The translations under genes were made by a program, and so were the position numbers. From an uncultured Bacilli bacterium (GTDB lineage: Bacteria; Bacillota_I; Bacilli_A; RF39; UBA660): a stretch of 56,902 nt of DNA. Under the pieces are notes generated by a model. It had not been told where the DNA came from, did not search any database, and was given only the letters and a program-made list of their open reading frames with translations. The DNA lies in NCBI GenBank assembly GCA_948874605.1, contig CAQRXS010000001.1:1-56902 (forward strand), written 5' to 3'. Shown here piece by piece: positions 18,176-26,340 of this stretch. Numbering within the stretch: the first letter of the stretch is position 1; every line of letters begins with the position of its first letter.

Positions 18176-19651
18176 TTAAGATTCTCTAAATATATGTTGA
18201 AAAGTTCCTAAAAGTGCCAAAACGAAAATCGGTATATAATTTACGATATATCTTGATCTAGTTTCCCAAATTAACAAAAACAAAAATAAACCAAAAATAC
18301 TAGTATATAAATAAGTCTTAGACCTATCATTTCTTTGAAGCCAAACACTAATTAACAATAAAAATAATAAAGCAAATTGAATAGCTTGTGAGATATTTAA
18401 ATAAACATTAAAATAAGAACCACTTGGTAAAACAAATTCATGTAAATAACTTGTTTTTAATGGACTACGAGAAAGCTTAATCGGCGCAAAATAAGTTCCA
18501 TCTCCCCATGTATTAGCTATTTTTTTTCCTAAATATTGAATATACTCAAAAGGCGTATAAGTGGATAACCGTCTTTTAATTTCTTCGATATTTTTAGAAG
18601 CTCGTTGATCACTTGGAATAGACTTAGTAAAATTGACATCTTCTTCTACATAACCGCCATAAGTCATTCTATTAGGATAATCTCGACTATTATCCTCAAG
18701 CCCCATCATTACATAATGAGTAAAAGGTAAATTGCCTACTCCATTATCTTGAAAATGAAATTTTGAATTGTTCAAAATAAAAGCTTGAAACAAAAAAGTA
18801 CAACTAATAAATACAATTCCTAAAGTAACAAAATATTTTCCCAAATCTTTCCATTTTGAATTTAAAAAGAAATGAAGAAGAAGCGCAATTACCATAATAA
18901 AACAACTCATTTTTAATTTATAACCTACATAAGCCATAAAAGCAAACAAAACTAGATAGAAAAATTTTGCTTTCCCCTCTGCTTCTTGTTCTCGTAAAAA
19001 AAGATAAATTAAAAACACAGGGATAAATAAAGTAGTGGTATCAGTATAAATGATTGGATTATATAAAAACAAAGGGGATAAAAATAACAAAACAAACAAC
19101 ACTGTAACAGCAATTCGCTCATTATAAATTTTTTTAGCAATCAAATATGTGAAATAACAACTTAGTTCAATAAATAAAATATTAAGAATTCCTAATAAAT
19201 TTAATGCCCCTATCCCAGGAATAAATTGTGAGACTTTTAACACTAAAATATAGAACAAATAAATCAAAATATTATTCGGACAATACTCAAAATATTCAAT
19301 ATAGCCTATCGCTTCATGCCTAACATAGCTAAGTGCATTATTATAAAGAACGCCAAAATCCCATGTAGGATTTACTTTTAATTCTTGAAATAAAAAATAT
19401 TGGATTAGAAAAAAGCAGAAAAAATAAATTCCGAAACATATTTTTTTCTTAGAAGAATCTAAACTCACTATTCTACTTGCTATTTTTTTATAAAAGAAAA
19501 ACCATATTAAAAGAATCACAAAAAACAGCGATATAGAAATAAACTTAGAAGATTGGTAAAAAACATTCGTAGAAAAAACAATACTGCTACATAACATTAC
19601 CAAACAAACAAGACTCATTATCACCATAAAGATTTTTGTTAATTGCTTCAT
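18176..19651 (-). CDS. Multi-pass membrane protein, GT-C glycosyltransferase-like
   Basis: This protein of about 491 residues has ten or more hydrophobic segments. An acidic-aromatic motif (NPTWDFGVLYNNA) follows the second to third segment, as in GT-C enzymes where an Asp in the first outer loop is catalytic. A roughly 90-residue outer loop lies near residues 310-400. The overall look is that of PMT/ArnT-like or hypothetical glycosyltransferases that use polyprenyl-phosphate sugars, and the GtrB-like protein at 12740 would supply such a donor. The start is ATG at 19651, with AGGTGAG just upstream; the GTG at 19660 lies inside that site. Identity is moderate confidence. Confidence 0.6.
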   Translation of the reverse strand: MKQLTKIFMVIMSLVCLVMLCSSIVFSTNVFYQSSKFISISLFFVILLIWFFFYKKIASRIVSLDSSKKKICFGIYFFCFFLIQYFLFQELKVNPTWDFGVLYNNALSYVRHEAIGYIEYFEYCPNNILIYLFYILVLKVSQFIPGIGALNLLGILNILFIELSCYFTYLIAKKIYNERIAVTVLFVLLFLSPLFLYNPIIYTDTTTLFIPVFLIYLFLREQEAEGKAKFFYLVLFAFMAYVGYKLKMSCFIMVIALLLHFFLNSKWKDLGKYFVTLGIVFISCTFLFQAFILNNSKFHFQDNGVGNLPFTHYVMMGLEDNSRDYPNRMTYGGYVEEDVNFTKSIPSDQRASKNIEEIKRRLSTYTPFEYIQYLGKKIANTWGDGTYFAPIKLSRSPLKTSYLHEFVLPSGSYFNVYLNISQAIQFALLFLLLISVWLQRNDRSKTYLYTSIFGLFLFLLIWETRSRYIVNYIPIFVLALLGTFQHIFRES

Positions 19652-19708
19652 TTTTCTCACCTAACCTTATAGCAATTATAATATATCTTTTAGGATTTAA
19701 AAAGGCCT

Positions 19709-21718
19709 TTATTTTTTCTCATAAACGATTAATTCATGTTGAGCCCGAGTACAAGAAACATAAAATAAGTTTTTTTCCTTTTCTGTATAATAAGAAGAAG
19801 TATCTTGATAAACGATTACCGAATCAAATTCTAATCCCTTTGCTAGATATGCTGGTATTAACAGTAAGTCTTTTTGAAATTCTTTTGTTTCTCCTGTAAT
19901 CAATGAAATAGAGTAGAATTCTTTAATCTGTTCATAAAGCTTCATAGCTGTTTCTTCATCTTTTGTAACAATAGCTACATTCTGATAATTTTCTTGTAAA
20001 TAAGATAAATCACTGAAAAGCATATCTTTTGTATGAAGTAATACTTCTTTTTTTGCTTCTTTTCGTATTGCACTAACATGGGAAAGTTGTAAAATCTTAT
20101 TCGTATAGGCAATAATTTCTTCACTAGAACGATATGTTTTATTTAACTCAATATAATTACTTTTCCATAACTCTCCAATCTTCTCTAAGGAATCATAATG
20201 ATAATATGGATTTATATTTTGATGAACATCACCTAAAATTGTAAAAGAAGCTTTTTTAAAAATCTTACTCAATATTTTATACTGTAAAAAATTATAATCT
20301 TGGGCTTCATCAATTACAATTTGTTCCATAAGAGTATCTCGATAAAAACCTTCCATTAATCCTTTTAAATACACTAGAATAAGTGCATCTTCATAATTGA
20401 TTTCTTTATTCTTCCGAAGTTTTAAAATTGAATTATCACTCATCTTCACAGAAAAAAATGAACTTTGATAAAATTGAACTAAAATATTACGATAATCTTT
20501 TTTCATTCCTAAGCTTTCAAAAATAAGTCGCCGATAAGTTGCAGTTTTTCCTTTCTTACCATTATAATTATTTTCACTCATTTTTTGTGCCATCGCATCA
20601 ATTCTTTCAAAAAAAGGTAAAGTTTGATACCTATCATGAAATAAATAATCAAGTTCTTCTTTTGAATATTCATAAACATGATTTTCAACAAACCCAGCCT
20701 GAAATCTTTGGCGATTTGTAAAATCTTCTACAAAATCTTCCATATCTTTAATAATTTCATCACTTTGCTTATAACGTATTAACGTATAATCTTCTTTTTC
20801 ACCTTGATAATAACGAGAAAGAAAATGAATAAATATCTCAACGGATTTGTATTCGTTAGTTATTTTATTTAAATAATCGTGAAAAGTAGTCTGAACCGTA
20901 TTTTCCTCTCCAAGCTCTGGCAAAACATTCGAAATATATTCTGTAAAAATTTGATTTGGTGAAAAAATTAAGACTTTATTACTAGTTAAATTTGGTATTT
21001 TATAAAGCAAAAAAGCGATTCGATGCAAAGCTACAGAAGTTTTCCCACTACCAGCAATCCCTTGAACAATTAAATTTTTATCTTTCGTATTACGAATAAC
21101 CTGATTTTGTTCCTGTTGAATTGTATTCACAATATTTTTCATCTTATCATTAGAATTTTCAGCTAAAACTGCCTGCAACATTTCATCATTAATATTCAAA
21201 GAGTTATCAAACATTCTAATAAGTTCTTGGTGTTCAATTTTATATTGACGCTTTCGCGACATAGTTCCACGAATAATGCCATCCAACGAAGTATACTCAC
21301 AATTTCCGGTTTCAAAATCATAAAATAAACTGCAAATAGGTGCACGCCAATCATAAATAATATTCGTTGTTTCATCCTTTTTCAAATAAGTCATTCCAAT
21401 ATAAATCGATTTTTTTACATCATTTTCTTCTGTAAAATCAATGGATGCAAAATATGGACTCGATTCAATTCGTTTAAGTTTTAGGAAATAATTTCGTTCA
21501 TCAAGTAATAGTTTTGCCTCTTGCTCGTTTGTAGCTCTTACCGTTCTTAACTCTTGTGCATCCATATCACTTTTATTTTCCCATATGTATCGTCCAAATT
21601 CTTGTACGTCTTCCTGTTTTTCAAAAATATTACTACTCATAGTTTGAATTTTTTGATTCAAAACATCACAAGTTTCCCTCAAGTATTTTTTCTCTTGTAA
21701 AAGCTCTTTTTGTTCCAT
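19709..21718 (-). CDS. helD: HelD-like superfamily 1 helicase
   Basis: This 669-residue protein has the layout of Gram-positive HelD, the ATPase that pries RNA polymerase off DNA. It has an N-terminal coiled-coil arm, the family stretch YDWRAPICSLFYDF near 122-135, Walker A GIAGSGKTSVALHRIAFLLY from 220, a UvrD-type DEAQDYNF Walker B and C-terminal helicase motifs ending with SCTRAQHELIVYEK. This differs from UvrD/PcrA in the N-terminal arm and in lacking 1B/2B insertions of the usual length. It is preceded by a promoter at 21821-21849 and a terminator-like hairpin at 21746-21772, so its expression may be attenuated. The RBS is GGTGAG. Confidence 0.85.
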   Translation of the reverse strand: MEQKELLQEKKYLRETCDVLNQKIQTMSSNIFEKQEDVQEFGRYIWENKSDMDAQELRTVRATNEQEAKLLLDERNYFLKLKRIESSPYFASIDFTEENDVKKSIYIGMTYLKKDETTNIIYDWRAPICSLFYDFETGNCEYTSLDGIIRGTMSRKRQYKIEHQELIRMFDNSLNINDEMLQAVLAENSNDKMKNIVNTIQQEQNQVIRNTKDKNLIVQGIAGSGKTSVALHRIAFLLYKIPNLTSNKVLIFSPNQIFTEYISNVLPELGEENTVQTTFHDYLNKITNEYKSVEIFIHFLSRYYQGEKEDYTLIRYKQSDEIIKDMEDFVEDFTNRQRFQAGFVENHVYEYSKEELDYLFHDRYQTLPFFERIDAMAQKMSENNYNGKKGKTATYRRLIFESLGMKKDYRNILVQFYQSSFFSVKMSDNSILKLRKNKEINYEDALILVYLKGLMEGFYRDTLMEQIVIDEAQDYNFLQYKILSKIFKKASFTILGDVHQNINPYYHYDSLEKIGELWKSNYIELNKTYRSSEEIIAYTNKILQLSHVSAIRKEAKKEVLLHTKDMLFSDLSYLQENYQNVAIVTKDEETAMKLYEQIKEFYSISLITGETKEFQKDLLLIPAYLAKGLEFDSVIVYQDTSSYYTEKEKNLFYVSCTRAQHELIVYEKK

Positions 21719-21745
21719 TTAACCACTCACCTTTCTTGGAACGCA

Positions 21746-21772
21746 AAAAACTCAAGGAAGGGTTCCTCAAGT
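21746..21772 (-). terminator. Leader terminator/attenuator before helD
   Basis: Read on the minus strand, ACTTGAGGAA and TTCCTTGAGT pair over 10 bp (two G-U pairs) around a CCC loop, followed by a T run. It lies between the helD promoter (21821-21849) and the helD start (21718), so it should stop most transcripts unless it is relieved. Confidence 0.65.
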
Positions 21773-21820
21773 ATTCTCTGCAAAAAATTAAAATTGTCTC
21801 ATAAGTAAAAAGTCAAATAA

Positions 21821-21849
21821 ATTGTACCATAATAAAAACAATAGCTCAA
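21821..21849 (-). promoter_or_regulatory. Promoter of helD
   Basis: Minus strand TTGAGC (21844-21849), a 17-base spacer and TACAAT (21821-21826), with an extended TGG immediately before the -10. Confidence 0.7.
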
Positions 21850-21871
21850 GACTTACCAAATAAAATTAAAC

Positions 21872-21897
21872 AAAAAGAACCTTAATAATTAGGGTTC
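21872..21897 (-). terminator. Terminator of the 21882-22337 gene
   Basis: Minus strand GAACC (21893-21897 complement) pairs with GGTTC, followed by TTTTT. The stop codon lies in the loop. Confidence 0.65.
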
Positions 21898-22337
21898 TGT
21901 AATCGTCTTTCATAATTGCCTTCTCGAAGCTCTTGAACAATTTGTTGATGACTAGCATGCATTTGATTATAATAGAAAGAAAAATAAGGAGACATAGTTG
22001 CTTTATATTCTTCTAATCGCCTGTAGAGTCTTACTAAATCTTCTTTATTTGACGAGATTTTTTCAATCGTTGCATACATATCTTCCATATTTCTATATAT
22101 CTGGCCGTCAAAATATAAAGTTTCAAGCCCAACCATCAAAAAATTTCGCTTAGAAAACTCATAAAAATGTAAGCCCATATCAAAGGCAAAGATTCCACAC
22201 ATATAACCAGACGACTCTGAATTTTCGATGCCTTCAAACCAACCATCATCATTCAAAATAAGATCGATATTATAACTTTCTTGCGTCCACAAGTATCTGT
22301 GTTCTCGAAAAAAAGTCATATTATACACCGTTTTCAT
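21882..22337 (-). CDS. Hypothetical protein, unknown family
   Basis: This 151-residue soluble protein is rich in Tyr, Phe and charged residues (for example MTFFREHRYLWTQESYNIDL at the start). No membrane segment, signal or catalytic motif is visible. The second half (from about residue 85) is predicted helical and charged. A GGGAGG site precedes the ATG closely, so the start is firm. It lies directly downstream of cysS on the same strand (26-base gap), so co-transcription is likely, and it is closed by its own terminator. I do not recognise the family and offer no function. Confidence 0.6.
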   Translation of the reverse strand: MKTVYNMTFFREHRYLWTQESYNIDLILNDDGWFEGIENSESSGYMCGIFAFDMGLHFYEFSKRNFLMVGLETLYFDGQIYRNMEDMYATIEKISSNKEDLVRLYRRLEEYKATMSPYFSFYYNQMHASHQQIVQELREGNYERRLQNPNY

Positions 22338-22362
22338 AAAACAAACCTCCCTAAACTACACT

Positions 22363-23751
22363 CTATTTGAGTCCAAAAGTAGTACCCTCTCTAGTATCTT
22401 TCAAAACAACTCCCTTTTCCAACAACTCAAGGCGAATCGCATCAGCAAGAGCATAATCTTTATTTTGTTTTGCCAAAGCTCGTTCCTCTATCTTTTGCAA
22501 AACGTAAGACTTTAAAATTTCATCAATTTCGTCCTTTTTACATAAATCTAAGGAAAGAACTTTATCCCAAGACTCAATAAGCGTAAATTTTGTTTTATCA
22601 TTTACATCACTCTTTAACAAATCATAAAGTAACGTGATAATATTTGCTGTATTTAAGTCATCTTCTAAATAAGCTCGAAACTTTTCATCATATTCTAAAA
22701 AGCATTCAGAATCTAAATCACCACTTTGACTTAAGCCTAAAACTTTAGTTTTCAGTTTTTGATAACTTAACGCTGCATTATCTAAAATGTCATAACTAAA
22801 TACCAATTGTTTCCTATAATGACTTGTAAGACACATGAAACGATAGGCCAAAGGATTATAGCCTTTTTCTTTTAATAAAGATACTGTAAGTGTAGCTCCC
22901 TTACTTTTGCTCATTTTCCCTGTTTCATCCATCAAGTGTTCATTATGAAACCAATAATTACACCATTTATGTCCTAAATATGCTTCACTTTGCGCAATTT
23001 CATTCGTGTGATGTGGAAAAATATTATCAACAGCACCTCCATGAATATCTAAAGAATCGCCCAAATAATGCATGCAAATACCTGAACACTCAATATGCCA
23101 ACCAGGATAACCAACTCCCCATGGGCTTTCCCATTTAAGGTCTTGGGAATCAAACTTTGATTTCGTAAACCACAAGACAAAATCTGCTTGATTTTTTTTA
23201 CTTTCATCAAACGAAACGCTCTCGCGAACACCAACTACCATCTCATCTTCCTTATGATTTGTAAGCTGATAATAATCCTCTAATTTAGAAGTATCAAAAT
23301 AAATATTCCCGCCCGCTTGATAAGCATAACCATCATCTAACAATTTCGCAATAATTTTAAAATAATCTTCAATATGTTCCGTTGCAGGCGCTACGACCTC
23401 AGGCACACGATTATTCAATAAGGAAAAATCTCTAAAAAACTGTTCTGTATAAAAATGAGCAATTTCAGAAACACTCATTTTCTTTGCCTTTGCCGATTTA
23501 ACCATTTTATCTTCTCCAGAATCGGAATCACTTGTTAAATGACCAACATCTGTAATGTTCATAACACGAGTAACATCATAGCCTAAATATCTTAAAGCTT
23601 TATCTAAAATATCATGCCCAATATAGTTGCGCATATTACCGATATGTTGATCATGATATACTGTTGGACCACAGGTATAAAATTTTACTTTTCCAGGTTC
23701 ATTCGGTACAAACTCTTCAATAGAATGAGTTAAAGTATTATAAATTTTCAT
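22363..23751 (-). CDS. cysS: Cysteine--tRNA ligase
   Basis: This 462-residue class I synthetase attaches cysteine to tRNA-Cys. It has the zinc ligand C27 in FYTCGPTVYHD, the HIGH-type motif HDQHIGN at 33-39, the further zinc-site stretch HIECSGICMHYLG, GGAVDNIFPHHTNEIAQSEA-like sequence, and KMSKS in GKMSKSKGATLTV. Length matches the family. No T-box leader is visible upstream; instead there is an extended -10 promoter (TGATATAAT, 23777-23785) and an upstream terminator. A small unknown gene follows in the same direction. Confidence 0.97.
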   Translation of the reverse strand: MKIYNTLTHSIEEFVPNEPGKVKFYTCGPTVYHDQHIGNMRNYIGHDILDKALRYLGYDVTRVMNITDVGHLTSDSDSGEDKMVKSAKAKKMSVSEIAHFYTEQFFRDFSLLNNRVPEVVAPATEHIEDYFKIIAKLLDDGYAYQAGGNIYFDTSKLEDYYQLTNHKEDEMVVGVRESVSFDESKKNQADFVLWFTKSKFDSQDLKWESPWGVGYPGWHIECSGICMHYLGDSLDIHGGAVDNIFPHHTNEIAQSEAYLGHKWCNYWFHNEHLMDETGKMSKSKGATLTVSLLKEKGYNPLAYRFMCLTSHYRKQLVFSYDILDNAALSYQKLKTKVLGLSQSGDLDSECFLEYDEKFRAYLEDDLNTANIITLLYDLLKSDVNDKTKFTLIESWDKVLSLDLCKKDEIDEILKSYVLQKIEERALAKQNKDYALADAIRLELLEKGVVLKDTREGTTFGLK

Positions 23752-23776
23752 AAGCAGTCACACCTTTCTACTAACG

Positions 23777-23785
23777 ATTATATCA
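23777..23785 (-). promoter_or_regulatory. Extended -10 promoter of cysS
   Basis: Minus strand TGATATAAT, about 26 bases before the start codon; the -35 hexamer is weak. It lies just downstream of the terminator at 23806-23836. Confidence 0.5.
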
Positions 23786-23805
23786 TAAATATACGTAGAA
23801 ATTCG

Positions 23806-23836
23806 AAAAAATAGTCCTTCACTAACGAAGAACTAC
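23806..23836 (-). terminator. Rho-independent terminator upstream of cysS
   Basis: Minus strand TAGTTCTTC and GAAGGACTA pair over 9 bp (one G-U), with a 6-base loop and a T6 tail. It ends either the 23954-26118 operon or a short transcript from the promoter-like sequence at 23918-23946. Confidence 0.75.
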
Positions 23837-23946
23837 TCACTTCTTGCTTTGACCAAGAAAAATAAAATAATAAACAATACTAATGTGCACATCTCTAAAT
23901 CATTTATTACAAAAAATATCCTAGCATAAAAGAGAAAGTTTTACAA
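23837..23946 (-). ncRNA. Possible short transcript between promoter and terminator
   Basis: Minus strand TTGTAA (23941-23946), 17 bases, then TAGGAT (23918-23923) with an extended TGC form a promoter-like signal 8 bases after the upstream gene's stop. The terminator at 23806-23836 would end a transcript of roughly 105 bases with no ORF. It may be a small RNA or simply the operon's 3' tail. Confidence 0.25.
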
Positions 23947-23953
23947 CACTAAA

Positions 23954-24334
23954 TTATTCCTTTCCAGAAGTATTCGAATTATTTTGTTGCTCCTTCATTT
24001 TCTTCTTTTTTTCACGTTGATAGTTTGAAATTGATACTTGGCCAGAAATAAAAATAACCAACCATGTAACAATAGCCCAAAATTTACCGAAAAAAGAATA
24101 AACAATGACAGCAAAAAAACAAGCGAACAAAAACCATACAGGCCTTGTAACTCTAGGATCATCAGTACTCACAAAAAAATGTTTCGAATAACCCTTATGA
24201 TATTCGCCATAATCTAAAGGCGAATTATGTATTTCGGCTTGTGAGACAAAACCATCTTTTGGAGTCGTCGTAATTGTTCCTACTGTCAATGTAGAGTCAT
24301 TTTCTAATTCAATAGTTTTTTCTGTCTTTTCCAT
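23954..24334 (-). CDS. Small membrane protein with two helices, unknown
   Basis: The protein has about 126 residues: a polar N-terminal 65 residues, two hydrophobic segments (around VWFLFACFFAVIVYSFF and FWAIVTWLVIFISG), and a lysine/asparagine-rich tail. No family is recognised. I chose the ATG at 24334 because AGGTGG lies 6 bases upstream; the GTG at 24343 is inside that site. It is the last gene of a three-gene unit with two helical-repeat proteins and may anchor them, but that is only inference from position. Confidence 0.6.
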   Translation of the reverse strand: MEKTEKTIELENDSTLTVGTITTTPKDGFVSQAEIHNSPLDYGEYHKGYSKHFFVSTDDPRVTRPVWFLFACFFAVIVYSFFGKFWAIVTWLVIFISGQVSISNYQREKKKKMKEQQNNSNTSGKE

Positions 24335-24370
24335 ACATACCACCTAACCAAAAAAGAACATAAAATGCTC

Positions 24371-24964
24371 CTATAAATATTCAACTATAGCAATATTTTT
24401 TACTAACTTTTCAACTAAATCTTCTGGATCATATTTATTAAAAATGCCAGTAAAATTACTATAATCCATCAAAAATAATTCATAATATTCTGAGAAAATT
24501 TCATAAACATTTTTAACACCTAGTTCAATTAAGTATTGAATATTAGCTTTTACTAATTTCTTACTTTCTTCTAAAGCATCAGCCATACGAGAAACAATAT
24601 TACTTTCAATTTTTTCTATCTCTATGTCTGTAAAACCAACGGTTTCTAAAAATCTTAATTTTCCAGCTGAAGTACCAACTTGCGCAAGTACATTACGATA
24701 TAAAGCATCAGGATCTTTTACGGATTCTAGTAAACCTGGATTATTTTGTAAACAATAATTCCAAAAGTCAACCAACGCATTTTCTCCTAATTGATATAAT
24801 CTTGAAACCTTCCATAAACTAGACATATCGATACCGCGTGATTCCAAGAAAGTTACTAAATCAAATTGCGTAGAAGACATACCACTATTAATTATAGCAG
24901 CTAGTTTTTGAGTTGAGGTCACTTCAATCTTAGACTCAACATTACGGATTAATTCACTTACCAT
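24371..24964 (-). CDS. All-helical repeat protein (mTERF-like), unknown function
   Basis: This 197-residue acidic helical protein has no membrane segment. It contains repeated units of the form L-x-x-x-G(I/V/F)-x-D/N-(3-6)-I/L-x-x-(8)-L, for example FLESRGIDMSSLW, FLETVGFTDIEIEKI and YLIELGVKNVYEIFSEYYEL. The spacing resembles mTERF-type helical repeats, which usually bind nucleic acid; here this is only a likeness. AAGGAGG precedes the ATG. The next gene upstream (24979-26118, 14-base gap) has a C-terminal part with the same repeat style, so the two probably belong together. Confidence 0.6.
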   Translation of the reverse strand: MVSELIRNVESKIEVTSTQKLAAIINSGMSSTQFDLVTFLESRGIDMSSLWKVSRLYQLGENALVDFWNYCLQNNPGLLESVKDPDALYRNVLAQVGTSAGKLRFLETVGFTDIEIEKIESNIVSRMADALEESKKLVKANIQYLIELGVKNVYEIFSEYYELFLMDYSNFTGIFNKYDPEDLVEKLVKNIAIVEYL

Positions 24965-24978
24965 ATTAATAACCTCCT

Positions 24979-26118
24979 TTAATAAGCCATAAATGGAACT
25001 TCTTTTGGATCCATTCCAAGCCCTTTAATTGCTTGTATTCTTTCTTCTAATTGTTTATAATCGTATTTTACTAATACTTGAGGATTTAAATAAATATCAT
25101 GAATTTCTTTTCCGATTTGAACTAATAAATTAATTTTATTTTCTAATTCTCTATCATACATCATAACGATATGATTTACATAAACATCTGAAGCCATACC
25201 TTTAGCTTGAATTAAATTTAAATTATTTTCTACTAATTCTTTGTCAAAATTATCATAAAGCATCGTTACTTCATCAGAAGAAAAATCTAAATAATCAATC
25301 CCATGTTCGCTTAAAGTACGAATTAATTCTTCTTTCGTATCATTAATTACATACTCAGGTTTAATAACTGGTTCTTCTACAACTTCTTGCACTTCAGGTT
25401 CGCTCACAACCTCAGGAGTAACTTCCTTCTCCTCTACCATTGTTTTCGCTTCTTGAATTACTTCAGAAATAGACTTTCCAGATTTTTCTTTTGATTGATA
25501 TTTTTCATCATATTGGAATAAAGCATCTTCTGGGAACATTAAGATTTTTGCAGTTTCTCTTTGTTCTTCCTCATTAAAACCAAACTCTTCCAAAAGGGAT
25601 GTTATAGAATCTCTGGTAATATTAATATGTCCAGATAAAGCTAAAGTAAAATATTCATTCAATTTTTCTTGATTTGCCAAAGCAGCATCTTTACGAATAC
25701 CCAATTCTTCTATAGTTGTAATTGCTGTATTCATTTCCTCTTCTACTTTAACTAATTCATCTTCAGCTTTTTTTGTATCACGTTCTACGGTTTCAATTGT
25801 TTTTGGTAAATTTCTTTCCAACTTATCCAATAAATTTTTAGGGTCAAAATCAATACGTAAACGAGTTAAAACAGTATCATAATCTTCACGATGAATTCCT
25901 TGCAAAGTATCCTTTAATTTTTCGCCTTGATCTTGCAATTCTTCACGCAATTGTTTCATATCAGCTATATTAGTTTGTAATTTTGCTTTTTCATCAGTAG
26001 TTCTAGCTTTTGTATCTTCTGCCTTATTTTTTTGGCGATCCATTTCTTTTAAAATATCACTATCTGCACCACGTAAATTATATAACTTATCTAATAATGC
26101 TTCAGTACTCACTGTCAT
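24979..26118 (-). CDS. Coiled-coil protein with C-terminal helical repeats, unknown
   Basis: This 379-residue cytoplasmic protein has residues ~20-150 as a long charged coiled coil (many K/E/Q heptads). A middle helical section includes LLEEFGFNEEEQRETAKI. An acidic Val/Glu/Pro linker lies near 230-250, and the C-terminal 120 residues are three to four helical repeats such as NLLVQIGKEIHDIYLNPQVL and IKGLGMDPKEV. The last part resembles the mTERF-like repeats in the next gene. No enzyme motif is visible. It is the first gene of a three-gene operon behind a strong promoter (26149-26177). Confidence 0.6.
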   Translation of the reverse strand: MTVSTEALLDKLYNLRGADSDILKEMDRQKNKAEDTKARTTDEKAKLQTNIADMKQLREELQDQGEKLKDTLQGIHREDYDTVLTRLRIDFDPKNLLDKLERNLPKTIETVERDTKKAEDELVKVEEEMNTAITTIEELGIRKDAALANQEKLNEYFTLALSGHINITRDSITSLLEEFGFNEEEQRETAKILMFPEDALFQYDEKYQSKEKSGKSISEVIQEAKTMVEEKEVTPEVVSEPEVQEVVEEPVIKPEYVINDTKEELIRTLSEHGIDYLDFSSDEVTMLYDNFDKELVENNLNLIQAKGMASDVYVNHIVMMYDRELENKINLLVQIGKEIHDIYLNPQVLVKYDYKQLEERIQAIKGLGMDPKEVPFMAY

Positions 26119-26148
26119 AGTCAGTCACACTCCCTTTATTCTGTGACA

Positions 26149-26177
26149 ATTATAGCAAATTAAATTTTTTTTGTAAA
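26149..26177 (-). promoter_or_regulatory. Promoter of the helical-repeat operon
   Basis: Minus strand TTTACA (26172-26177), a 17-base spacer, and TATAAT (26149-26154) with an extended TGC. This is close to consensus, so the unknown operon 26118-23954 is probably well expressed. Confidence 0.75.
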
Positions 26178-26224
26178 TACTTTGTAAAAAATATTTTTTT
26201 ATATTTCTTCAAACTAATATTTTA

Positions 26225-26233
26225 TGATATAAT
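26225..26233 (+). promoter_or_regulatory. Extended -10 promoter of the NMT1-type importer
   Basis: TGATATAAT (26225-26233) with a weak TTCTTC at the -35 position. Transcription from here would run through the terminator-like hairpin at 26280-26302 before reaching the importer genes. Confidence 0.5.
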
Positions 26234-26279
26234 TTTAAAACCAAAGAAATCTTTAGAATATATGTCTTTAAACGATGAG

Positions 26280-26302
26280 CCCTCACAGAAGTGAGGGTTT
26301 TT
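26280..26302 (+). terminator. Leader terminator/attenuator before the importer operon
   Basis: CCCTCAC and GTGAGGG form a perfect 7-bp stem with an AGAA loop, then TTTTT. The upstream gene is on the other strand, so this can only act on the leader of the NMT1-type operon. The leader has no TPP or FMN riboswitch motifs that I can recognise. Confidence 0.7.
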
Positions 26303-26340
26303 CATATACTACACTGAAACAATAAAAAGGAGGAATTTGT

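Noticed and set aside
23750..23953. T-box leader for cysS
   Set aside because: No T-box sequence (TGGNACCGCG type) or specifier stem is present; the visible terminator lies upstream of the cysS promoter.
26225..26340. TPP riboswitch before the NMT1-type operon
   Set aside because: The CTGAGA and ACCTGA cores are not present in the 100-base leader.
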